Assembly: GCA_015956445.1 (NCBI GenBank)
Contig: WIUZ02000026.1
Span: 1-64,000 of the forward strand
Origin: Thelephora terrestris
Lineage: Eukaryota > Basidiomycota > Agaricomycetes > Thelephorales > Thelephoraceae
DNA: 64,000 bases
Direction of reading: 5' to 3'
The translations under genes and the position numbers were made by a program. Below the pieces are notes generated by a model. The model had not been told where the DNA came from. It did not search any database and saw only the letters and a program-made list of their open reading frames with translations. Below are positions 33,652 through 43,522 of this stretch, piece by piece (position 1 is the first letter of the stretch; every line of letters starts with the position of its first letter).

Positions 33652-34365
33652 ATGCCTTCCCCAGAGGCAGAGCTGCCCCCCCAGACAGAACCAGGTCCAT
33701 TCAGCCCATCTTTCACACTCCCATCTCCAATGACTCTCCCACCCACATACCTCTCACGGCTCACACTCCGTACACAACTGCCATCCGATTTCGAGCACAT
33801 AGCCGAAATCTTCAGCAACCCTACCACGATGAAACATCTCAGCGGGCTCGCCCCACCTGGCGGTTGGACCGAAGACCACATCCGAGGCGTTTGGCACCCA
33901 GAGGACATCGCGGCACGCGTTAAATCGCAAGAATTGGCGCGTGAGGAGGGCAAAGCCTTGGCCTTGGTCATCATTTGGACAGAAACTAATGAACTTATTG
34001 GTGTAACCGGCTTCGCGAGAATGGAGCCGCCTGGTACACCTGGCAGGAAGGCGGAACTGGGAATCATCACGGACGTCAGTCTGGTTTCGAGCCGTGGGTG
34101 GAAATCTCTGGGAACGGAGGCGTTGCATGCTGCCAGCGAGTACGCGTTTGGGGGATTGGACGGTGTTGAGGAAATTACACTCGTAACACAACAGAACAAC
34201 GAAGAAATGAGAGGATGGTCGGAGAAGGTTGCTGGACTCACGCCGAAGTTGCAAGTCAAAGAATGGGGGCAGGTCGCATGGTATGGATATACTAGGGAGC
34301 AGTGGGGAACAACTGGAGGGGTCCGTGATCGATTGCAAGCAAGAATGGAAAGGTGGAAGTCGTGA
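33652..34365 (+). CDS. GNAT-like N-acetyltransferase
   Basis: Single-exon protein of 237 residues. The ATG at 33652 (MPSPEAELPPQTEP) is chosen because the upstream in-frame start is only TTG. After a proline-rich leader, LRTQLPSDFEHIAEIFSNPT is the first strand and helix of a RimJ/RimL-type GNAT fold. ALALVIIWTETNELIGVTGF is the central beta hairpin, AELGIITDVSLVSSRGWKSL corresponds to the E-x-G/acyl-CoA loop region, and GTEALHAASEYAFGGL the following helix. The usual R/Q-x-x-G-x-G/A loop is poorly preserved (SSRGWKSLG), so catalytic activity is likely but unproven. No target can be named. It converges with KRI1: the two stop codons lie 62 bases apart. Confidence 0.7.
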   Translation: MPSPEAELPPQTEPGPFSPSFTLPSPMTLPPTYLSRLTLRTQLPSDFEHIAEIFSNPTTMKHLSGLAPPGGWTEDHIRGVWHPEDIAARVKSQELAREEGKALALVIIWTETNELIGVTGFARMEPPGTPGRKAELGIITDVSLVSSRGWKSLGTEALHAASEYAFGGLDGVEEITLVTQQNNEEMRGWSEKVAGLTPKLQVKEWGQVAWYGYTREQWGTTGGVRDRLQARMERWKS

Positions 34366-34426
34366 TTGACCTCAGTCTACCAAACTACTGTACATGAGCC
34401 GTAGTCAGTATCGAAGGGGTGCCCAT

Positions 34427-37065
34427 TTATTCTGTTGAAGCGGTTTGCAAGGATTTCTTGTGCCGCCTCTTCCGTTTTTTCGACGAGTTTTCCCCTGCTC
34501 CAATCTCTGTTTGCACGGCCACGGATGGCTCCTCTCGTTTCCGCTTCTTCTCCTTCGCACCAACTTGTGACTCCTCTGGTTCCGGTCCGGCACCGGTATC
34601 CCCTGGCGCGGCAGTTGCAGTCTTCGCCCTCAGCCTCTCCTTCTTGCCTTTCCTCTTCTTCACCTGCACTTCTCCATCCTCGCCGTTCCCTCTAGCTGAC
34701 TTGGCGTTCATTGCTTCCCTGAACTCTTTGAGCCTCTCCGGCCGACGTGTATCCCAGTTGGCACCTTTTCGATATGGAGCGTACTTCTTGATTCCCATGT
34801 ACTGGTTGAGGACCTTGTCGTCGGCCATGAGAATCTCCGTGGCCGTCAACCCGAACGACTGTGGTGCGCAGTTGACATACTTGAACCTGGTGGGAATTCC
34901 ACCAACCTACGTGGGTGAATGTTGAGAGACGTGGTGATCTTATTGAACCGAATAGCACTCACCACGTCGTCAAAGTCGAGCTCTAGCAGAGAATCCATGT
35001 ACTCTTGAAGCTTCTTCTTTCTCATCTCTTCTGTGCCATCCCACCCCTCGTCGTCCCACTCCCCCTCTTCCTCGTAGGCTTCACCGCATTCGCCCATCCC
35101 GTGGTCTTCGTCTTCTTCGCCTGTGCTCTTCCCTTTCTTCTTGTCTTTTTTGCTTTTCTTTTCTTTCTTGGATGAGGAAGCCACTGGAGGCGCGATGTCA
35201 CCAATGTCAATATCGTCATCCCATGTCGGCTTTTCTTCCTCGGAGAACGCTCCATCGTCATCTTGAGCATATATCCCCGCCATCTGCCGATCGTGTGATT
35301 CGGGGTCCCACTCTCCCTCTAGGTCCAAGTCTTGGAGGGCTAAAATTATAGGCGTTAGCGCCGGGGTGGAATGAAGTTCAGGTTTCGGCTTTACCTTGAT
35401 GAGTGTTGATATCTTGCAGACCACCTTCCCTGCCGATCCGCTCAAGTTTCCGTCGAAGCTCTTTCATTTTGAGCGCTTTCAGTCGCTTGACTTCCTCGCG
35501 TTTTTGGAGGAGCTCTTCTTCTTTGCGAGCTTTTCGGCGCGCTCGGGCTTCCTTACGCGTCGTATCTTCACGACGGACGGTGGAGGCCAGGTTACGCGGG
35601 TAACGACCGATTTCTGCGGCATTCCTGAGGTAGGGTAAATACAGTAAATTCGCTGGCCACTCTCGGGAACTTTGAGAGGCGACGTACGGTTCCTCGAAGC
35701 GGAAGTTAAACGAGCTCTCAAAGACGTCTGCGACGTCGTCGAACACGTCCTCGTCCTCAATACCGTTGTTCAAACTACCCTCGGCCTCGGACTCGGAAGA
35801 GCTATCAGAGGACCTTGCAGTCGTGCTTCCCTCGTCTTCTGGATCCTTGGCCTTGGACTTTTTCTTCCGATTTCGTACGCTGGTAACTTCGGTGTACGTA
35901 GGGAGTCGTTTTGCAGTCCGGTCAATCCACCCTCTGTTCAGGATGTAGCTACGGAGAAAAAATGTCAGTTTTCTGGGCGAAACATGAGTGGTTCTCGCCG
36001 AACGAACTTCATTAAGAACTCTTGGTCTTCCTTTTCCTTCTTCTCCTGGGCTTCCGGCCGCCCTTTCTCCTTCTTCTTGCCTTTGTCCTTTGTTTTCTTT
36101 TTCTTACTCTCACTGTCACCTTGACCACTCGGTGCATCTTCGTGAACGCCGATAACGTCCCGGTCGACCTCAATGAGCTGACGAAGGTCTTCTCCAACTT
36201 CTCGACGCAAGAATTCATGGTACTCTTGTTCTTCGCGCTCCAGTTCGTCCTTGGTCTTTTCTCGAGGTACGAGCAGATCATCCTCGTCGGAAGCGTCACC
36301 AGAAACTGCAGTGTGAAAAGCGGCAACGGTTTCTTCTCGAAGTTTCTTCTCTTCCTGGACGTGGGTGAGGGGCTTGGGAGCGTCAGGATCTGGGGAGGGG
36401 GAACGAGATGTGAATGCTAGCTCTGCGGCGAGTTTCTCTTGACGGAGTGTAACGGGTTTTGACTAGCGAAGACGATGTCAGCGCTGGATTGCTACACGGA
36501 GTGAAGATGAAGTAACCTTGTCCTTTCGATTCTTTGGCTTTGGCTGCACCAATTGCCCGGACTTTTTCTGCTCCTCTGTCGGACAATTTGAGGTGCTTCC
36601 TCCCCGAGAGATATAACGACCCACCTTCGAATATTGCTTTCTCCTGATCATAAATCTCTGGATCTCTCCGCTTGATTTTGGCCAGAGTGCGCAAGATTGC
36701 AGCGTCCACACCCGGAGTTAACTCTTCGCCATCTTCATCTTCGGATTCCAACTCCTCGGAGTCTTCCTCCTCTTCACCGCCCTCTTCAGCATCCGAGCCG
36801 TACTTCTCCTTAACTGCCCATTGTGTGGTCCGCAGTCACAATAGAAAGAGTCATTAAAGGAGACGTGCGGGATTAAATCACAGAGCACCCTTATAAGTTT
36901 GAAAATCGTGAATAGGACGGAGGACAATTGCGAATGCTTACGCCTTTCAAGCTCCTGCCTTTCTTTCCTGTACGCGTACGCTTTGGCGTAGTGCTCATTG
37001 ATCGTGAGCTCGTCGACGTCCTCTCCAGCGTCTGAATCGTCCGAGAGCACGTTGACTGGTGCCAT
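34427..37065 (-). CDS. KRI1: KRI1 ribosome-biogenesis factor
   Basis: Nucleolar protein needed for 40S subunit assembly; in yeast it binds Krr1. The ATG at 37065 gives MAPVNVLSDDSDAGEDVDEL and TINEHYAKAYAYRKERQELE. Next come an acidic serine-rich exon, TPGVDAAILRTLAKIKRRDP, then EIYDQEKAIFEGG, the best-conserved Kri1 N-terminal block. Central exons are lysine/glutamate-rich, with a conserved segment around EDVFDDVADVFESSFNFRFEE. The C-terminal block is DDKVLNQYMGIKKYAPYRKG followed by ANWDTRRPERLKEFRE, then a lysine-rich nuclear tail ending KKSLQTASTE. About seven exons are inferred. Long alternating acidic and basic runs are normal for this family. Identity rests on the N- and C-terminal blocks, both clear. 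Confidence 0.93.
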
Positions 37066-37349
37066 TGTCAGATAAATAAAAGGGAGGATTATCCAGAATT
37101 ATCCTGGGGATTGGACAGGACGGCCCGTGAAAAAAATTGACCGCAGGGCGGATCAAAGTGTATGCTTCCTTTTTAGGAAGACAATGATGCGGACGATCGG
37201 CAAAAGAGATGAGATGAACTGAAGTGAGGACCATTGTTGTAAGACGAGGCCAGGTCCATCGTTCTCGCTCCTCGCCTCCCCTTTCTGTCTTTACTCTTTT
37301 CTCTCTCGATACTCACCCTTCTTCACTGACGATTCTGCCTTCAAGCGGC

Positions 37350-38975
37350 ATGCCTTCCACATCCTCTCCCTGGCAAAAACCCTCGAGGTTCAAGGAACAC
37401 CTCTCAATCTCTCCCTCCGATAACTTCGACATCGAACAGTCCCGGTTCTCTCCAGACTCAGTCCATCTGCACCCGCTCAGAACTGCCTCATTGACGCTAG
37501 CGGGTACACCCCAATCGCTGAAGACCGCACGCGATATTCCCGAGGATGTCGAGTCCTTGCGGAGCCATGGCTCCTCTTCCAACGCGCAACGACAGACCAT
37601 CCGCGACAGGTTCACCAAAATCTTCTTCGACGTCCGAACTCTTGACGACCGGAGTAACAACCAAGACAGTGATCTCGTCTCTGTCCGCCCTATGTCGCCG
37701 TGGGCTCCGCTCAACGTTGACAAGAAGGAGAAATCGCCTCTTCCTACCAGTTACCCTGCTCCCTGCTATTTGCCTCCCCAGAAGAAGCAGAAGAAGAAGC
37801 GATTTAGGTGGTGCACAATTCTATTGATCCTTATCATCCTCGCTCTACTCGGAAACCTTGCCTTCCTGAACGTGCGTGTGGTCGAGCTCACAAAGATCAT
37901 CCATGGGAACGGTTCATCCACCCCTACCCCGACCTCAAGCAATTCATCAATCAACGCCGTCCAACAATGTGCATCCGAGTTCACCATCAACGCCCCATCG
38001 AATCCTTCCGCCTACCCCTGTTCCACTTGTCTCCCGATTCTGGCGAACGTGACCAACAATTCCGTAGCCGCTAACGCGGTCCAGTTCTGCGGACTGCTCG
38101 CGATCCTTGAATCTACAAGCACAACTGGACAGACCGCACTTTCGAATGGTCGATGGGGCAAGGATTTAAATGTTTGCGCGTGGTCCGGGGTGTCGTGTTC
38201 CAGCTCTGGTTTAGTCACTTCATTGTAGGTCCCCTCCTGCAAGGCACAACCGCCTACAATTGCTGATCTGTATTTAGGCAACTGACGTTCCCTGCCGTAC
38301 CTGCACTTATCCCCACCGAGATATCGGCTTTCCCTCAGCTGCAGACTCTGCAAGTGATCGGCGACGGCAACTATCCAGCAGGAGTCCTACCAGATTCTTT
38401 CCGCAACCTGACGTCCCTTACCACACTCCACCTCGAATCGACGGCTATTACGACGATACCTAACGATTTGTTCTCTTTGTTGACCAAAGTGACAGACCTG
38501 ACGTTGATCGCAAACGGGCAGTTCGTTGGCGACTTGACCTCTATTACCAACCTAGCACTGCAGACCCTGATCATCAGGAACCAGAGGTTGACGAACCCAA
38601 TCAACAGTTTGGCAGGGAGTCAAAGCTTGCAGAACTCTTTGCTTGTTCTGTACGTGTTCAGGAACCCAGAGAGGATGATTCATTAACGTTTCATTTGCTG
38701 ACAGTGATCTCTCCTCAAACTCGATCTCCGGCTCAATCCCTGCGTCCATCTCCTCCCTCGCTTCCCTCACCCAGCTCCATCTGGACAACAACAACTTGAG
38801 TCAGGCCGTTCCTGGTGCCTTCCCTGGTGCCCTCCAGTCTCTGACGATCTCGAACAATACCAACCTCAGTGGCACCATGCCTTCTGCGCTTTGTTCGAGC
38901 ACCTCCCTCAAGGAGTGTAATTTGACGGGGACGAGCCTGAACAAGACGAGTGGGTGTGGGGTTTGTCAGTTCTAG
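37350..38975 (+). CDS. membrane-anchored leucine-rich-repeat surface protein
   Basis: The ATG at 37350 (MPSTSSPWQKPSRFKEHLSI) opens a Ser/Pro-rich cytoplasmic region of about 140 residues, ended by a basic stop (KKQKKKRFRW) and one transmembrane helix, CTILLILIILALLGNLAFLN. This looks like a type II signal anchor. Outside lies a glycosylation-rich linker, a cysteine-containing cap (NVCAWSGVSCSSSGLVTSL, like plant LRRNT caps) and about eight leucine-rich repeats, e.g. LTSLTTLHLESTAITTIP, LDLSSNSISGSIPASISS and LTQLHLDNNNLSQAVPG. A C-terminal cysteine cap (CNLTGTSLNKTSGCGVC) closes the solenoid. Two introns (about 38227-38278 and 38650-38704) join the exons. The repeats follow the plant-type LxxNxLSGxIP pattern. 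It may take part in surface recognition or wall sensing (inference); no kinase domain is present. Confidence 0.85.
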
Positions 38976-40130
38976 GCATCGCTCCTGCCCTTTGATGGTC
39001 CATTCCGTCTCTTGCTCGTGCGTTCTCCTTTATGCCTACCCTTCTGGTCATGGACAGTCGATCCCTATGATGCCTCTTCCTTCATTTGAGTTTTCTCACG
39101 TGCAGACACGATTCACGGTTCACGTTCACGCCTTGTAATGTTTGTGTAACATAGCGCCATCCTCTCACCACTTCTACCGCTCGTACTCCCCATTCACCTT
39201 TTCTCTCGTTAGCGCTCAGGACATTCGTTTGTATATATGGTAGTTATCGGTCATTCATTTGTAGCCCTATCTAATCTTTTCCTTACGTGCACGTTAGTTA
39301 GCTGCTGTTCTATTTTTGCCAGGGGCGCTGTTGGCCGTGCCAGGCTTTCCCTTACCACTAGTCGTCGGTGCAATCAAGGGTGATTTCATCTTTGAACTTT
39401 ACCTCCTGTGTGCGTTGCCGGGAAGTTACTACTATTACCAAGCCTTGTAGAGCAAAAATACAAGCGCCGTCGCCGATTACCTGGTCTCTGCGTGGTCTAT
39501 GCTCATCTTCATGGACCAAAATTAAGGTTAGACGTAAAGCGATAACGGGGAACTAGTGAAGCTTCAAGATGACTTTTGCAGGTGTGGGATACTCGACTTG
39601 AGTTCCTGTGTGTCGAATGCTTCCCTTCCCGGAGGCGGAATCACTTCCACACACAATTTCAAGGAGCATTCATACCCTCTAAGCGCTTCTGGGTGTCGAA
39701 GCTGGATGCTATCCCCGTGGGAGGCGATCGGTGAGCCGGTCCGGATTCTGTTTGTCCATCTATCTCCCACTCGCCTTTCTCTATAACGTGAAGCTGCACC
39801 GGGAGCGTTCGTTGTGAAGGACACCGACCTCATGCTCGAAGATAGGGAGACGCCGCTCACGATATTCACGTACGTATCCACACGTTGCAATTGAATATGA
39901 ATGCACGACGGGGAACTCGAAGCCCCTGTTCGCACCACAATCCGGGCATTATGCGCCCTCGAGAATGGTGGTAATATGAGTACCATTAAATATCGACATC
40001 CCCCCTGGATTTCGGCCTTTTGGGCTTCTTGTTTCTTCCCTTCCCTCCTCCTTGCGGTTCGTGTGCCACCAGCTAGCCTCAGCAGGGATACCCACTCCTC
40101 TGTGATTCTTGGGAGCGAAAACCCGTCGTC
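38976..40130. other. intergenic between LRR gene and cupredoxin-like gene
   Basis: The first few hundred bases are T-rich 3' UTR. No motif-bearing open frame was found in the remaining sequence on either strand. Confidence 0.5.
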
Positions 40131-40904
40131 ATGCGCGCATTCATGATTACTGTGTCCGTTCTCATCCCTGTGAGTGGCTACCCTCGCTATGGTCTCTGAG
40201 CGTCATGGCCGACGTAGGGCATACTTCCTAGTTATGTTCCGTGCTACTGGCCTCCGCCAAAACTATCAACGTCGTCGTCGGCGGTAATGGTACCACTCAG
40301 AACGCCGGCTTGATCTTCCAACCTCAAGAGGTCACGGCAGCTGTCGGGGATGTCGTCGTTTTCAATTGTACGTCCGCCGTCAGAGGCTTCATCGTTCGCG
40401 CGCTAACTGTCGATACCTTAACTCCGACCGGGTTTCCATCATACCCTTGCAGTTACCAACGGCACGCACACAGCAACCCAATCTACCTTCGCCGAACCCT
40501 GCATCCCCGCTCACGTCAGCAACGCCACCCTCAACGGATTCGACTCCGGCCTCCGCGACACTGTCAACGGAACCGCCCAAACGACGCTGACCGTGACTAT
40601 CCAGCCGGCGGACCAAAACACGACGTTCTGGTTTTACGATCTCTGGGGGTGCGGTCAAGGCGGCGTTGGGGCCATCAACGCGAACGACTCGGATTGGCAA
40701 AACTTTGGCGCGTTCGTCAGGAATGCGAAGCGGTTGAATGGGTCGAGCACTAGCAGTTCCAGCTTCAGCCGTCCGCCGACCAGCGCACTGCACCCGACTC
40801 CTACCAGTACGACCACCACGAATTCGGCCGAGAGGGTCGGAGCGAACGCCGTCAAGATGATCTTTATGCTCGCCCCAATCCTCCTCGCTATGTTCGTCGT
40901 GTAA
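40131..40904 (+). CDS. secreted, probably GPI-anchored cupredoxin-fold protein lacking usual Cu ligands
   Basis: The ATG at 40131 gives a signal peptide formed across intron 1: MRAFMITVSVLIP plus LCSVLLASA. The mature start is KTINVVVGGNGTTQNAGL. Intron 2 (about 40369-40452) joins DVVVFN to FTNGTHTATQSTFAEPC, the strand that in fungal serine-rich cupredoxins reads NHTVTQSTFxxPC. GFDSGLRDTVNGTAQTTLTV is also typical. The last strand reads FWFYDLWGCGQGGVGAIN where relatives have FYC..HC..GMV..IN, so Cys, His and Met ligands are replaced by Asp, Gly and Gly, leaving only the first His. A Ser/Thr-rich stalk and a terminal hydrophobic segment (MIFMLAPILLAMFVV) suggest a GPI anchor. Family membership is good; the ligand loss suggests a structural role without bound copper. 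Confidence 0.85.
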
Positions 40905-42404
40905 AGTAGTGTGGCGAGAATTCCGCCGATGACGATAGACAATGACCTGCTTTCTTGCTTTAGTTTACTCAGTCCCTCTCTGGTGACGCCTTAACGCCCC
41001 GTCAGGCTGACCTATGTTTTCTGTTGTTTTGATTCCCTCGAGATACGCTGTAAATTCGTTTCATGACGATTACTCATTTGCTAGATCTAGTTACACATGT
41101 ATAGCGTTCTTATATATTATTCACGTCTCTGTCGCTCCCATCATATGCTATACCGTGCTTGAGCGCGAGTACTTAACAACAGGTTGCGAAGTTGTAATCA
41201 CCGACGACGACAACGAACTGTTGTTCATCAATTGCCATCGCCCTTCTCAGCTAAGCCACACAATACACGTCATATGAAGTGACGAGGTACGAAGGCGCAA
41301 GTACGGACATTTACTCCCCTATATATTAGAATTGATTGCTAGCAGGGTTCTATTTTCTGCGTGTCGATGGACAATCCGTGAAGTCATCAAAAGGCCATAT
41401 CTCGTCGCGGAGGCAGTTCGCGTTTGATTGGTGGCCTGTGGATGGCCGGGGAAGTCCCGATTGCGATTGTCTGCGAGGGTCGTGGTTCGTTAGCTCCAAA
41501 TGTTCGAGGTAATCGCACATAGAAGGGGGGTTCAGGAAAAATATCATTCTCATACGAGAGCACAACGGATCTCCCTCAAATCAATGACTTACTGTACATC
41601 ACGATGGAGGTGGGTACGACATCCTACTCACCATCTCAAGCTCTCCCAACGGTACAGCGTGGGGAGGGGCGCACCCCAGCACCACAAAAGTAACGGCCTC
41701 CGGCTCAATGCCTTTTTGCACGTAGCAGACTCACGAACACTCCACTGTTCCGAGCCAATTGGCTGCCAATGTCTCTGCGGGTCCAGAGCCTAGTGGAAGC
41801 GGATCAGCAACTCATTCGGACTCGAGGGAGTGGTATATCAGGTGATTGAATTGTGATCATGGGCGACGAATTAGTGTCCTTTAGGAGCCTCCTCGTTTCT
41901 TAAGCCACGAAGCGATCCGCAACGCCGCCTGGGAGGTTGTATTTCGCCGATGCGGTTAGGTGCTTCTAGGTGATGATTGGAAGATTCACAATGGCGAAAA
42001 TCTGCGAGGGTTATGTCCATCGTTAGCTTTCAGAACGTCCAATGTGATCACAGAGGGTAAGCAGTTCAGAGAGAAGATTTGGTCTCGTAAGAGACCTTCT
42101 CATATGGGGGCCTTGGACGATGCCAACCTCCCCTCAAACAACGGAAATGAATCTATACATCGTGACGGAAGGGAGGGGGAGAGACCTTGGACTCACCAAA
42201 TCAGATACACCGCGTTTCCCAAACGGCGCAGAGGTCGTCCTCAGCATGCACGGAAACCAGAAGGCGTGTCCGCGAACATGAACATGAACTCGAACAGACT
42301 CGAACCATGCCGGCCAAGAAGACGAGGAACACCTGAATCCGTCGACTGCCCCCAAAAGTGGCTTCGCTGCTTCTATACCAGAGTCAAACCAGACGTACTC
42401 GGAG
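40905..42404. other. intergenic upstream of four-helix membrane-protein gene
   Basis: These 1.5 kb hold 3' UTR-like sequence at the left and scattered frames without motifs. The open frame at 41960-42409 overlaps the downstream TATA box and is probably not a gene. Confidence 0.5.
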
Positions 42405-42412
42405 TATAAATA
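42405..42412 (+). promoter_or_regulatory. TATA box of four-helix membrane-protein gene
   Basis: TATAAATA, a consensus match, lies 100-107 bases before the ATG at 42512 and is followed by a C/T-rich tract. Confidence 0.65.
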
Positions 42413-42511
42413 CCCCGTCCTTACCATTGTTCAACTCGACTCAACCCTCCCAACCCCTCCACCCATCAACAACTTGAAGGAACCAGAAGACGAAGCCGAG
42501 GAACCTAAGCC

Positions 42512-43391
42512 ATGACAGCCTCGTACACGCTCAACGAAAGCGACAAGAGTTTGATGTCGTCCGTAGAGTTATGGATGTCGAGGTTACAGCTCGTGACGGC
42601 TTTAGTGAGTAGAGAGAGTTCAACCGATCGGGGTTTTAAAGAGCATGCGCTGATGGCAGCTTGGCTGGTGACTTGACCCTCCTTCCATAGAGTGCTTTCT
42701 TCGCGTCCACGGATGGGTTACTTCTTGGCCGTGTTGGGACCTTCGTTCCAACAGATACATCGATTGGAAATATTCTCACTCATACGACGCTGTCCGGTGC
42801 TTTAGTCTTGCACATCTCGGCAGGTACGCCAACATATTTGTCCTTTGTTTCTTTCGTAAAAGCTTACGAGTCTACATCTTAGCGATTATCTCCTACCTCG
42901 CCTGTTTTGTGCTCGTCAAATACAACAGGATCTCCGTCCCAGTCACCGAAGAAGGAGATACGGTCGTCCCCCCGCGGCGTGAGACTACCGCAACATCCCA
43001 AGGGGGGACCGCTAAAAGCCCCCAGTCGGTCCGTTCGACAGATCTCAACTCCTTTGGCCAACAACCGACCATCGGCGCCTTCGAACAAATTATTACAATC
43101 GAGCGCGTTTACTTGCGAAACTTCCTCAGGACGAGGCCAGCTGCATTCACCCGAAGGTTCTACGCCCCCCCTTCGGAACCAGGGTCGGTGACAACACCAG
43201 AGTTACAAGACGCACACAATGTGCTGTTGAGGTGCAACAGTGTCTGTGTAATCCTCACCTTTGTTGGGCTCTTGCTTGCCACCATTGGGATCATGGCATA
43301 CGTTTGGACCACCTTCACCCTCGCTGCCGGCATCTTTGTCAGCGTTTGTTTCATTATTAGCTTGGCCACGGCTTGCTATGCCTTGCATTGA
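42512..43391 (+). CDS. four-helix membrane protein, family unknown
   Basis: I do not recognise a characterised family. The ATG at 42512 gives MTASYTLNESDKSLMSSVEL. Two introns (about 42605-42690 and 42823-42882) are needed to join WMSRLQLVTAL to SAFFASTDGLLLGRVG, and SGALVLHISA to AIISYLACFVLVKYNRISV. Helices: one weak near residues 25-50, ALVLHISAAIISYLACFVLV, VCVILTFVGLLLATIGIMAY, and LAAGIFVSVCFIISLATACY. A cytoplasmic loop of about 110 residues with Pro, Thr and Gln-rich sequence separates helices 2 and 3. Small proteins of this layout are common and unannotated in Agaricomycetes. The strong TATA box suggests regulated expression. Confidence 0.7.
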
Positions 43392-43522
43392 ACGAAGAGA
43401 GAGACTGTCGCTCAGGCTTGCGCTTCCTCGACTGTATTATAGAGTACTGATGGGTAACGACACCACCTAAAGCTTCGCCGCTGAAGGTGCTTTTCTCAGC
43501 TTCGCGTGTTGCATGTCAACGT

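Noticed and set aside
33625-34365. Upstream start for the acetyltransferase at 33625
   Set aside because: The codon is TTG; the first ATG in frame is at 33652.
41960-42409. A 149-codon plus-strand frame as a gene
   Set aside because: It overlaps the strong TATA box of the next gene and has no recognisable residues or splice support.
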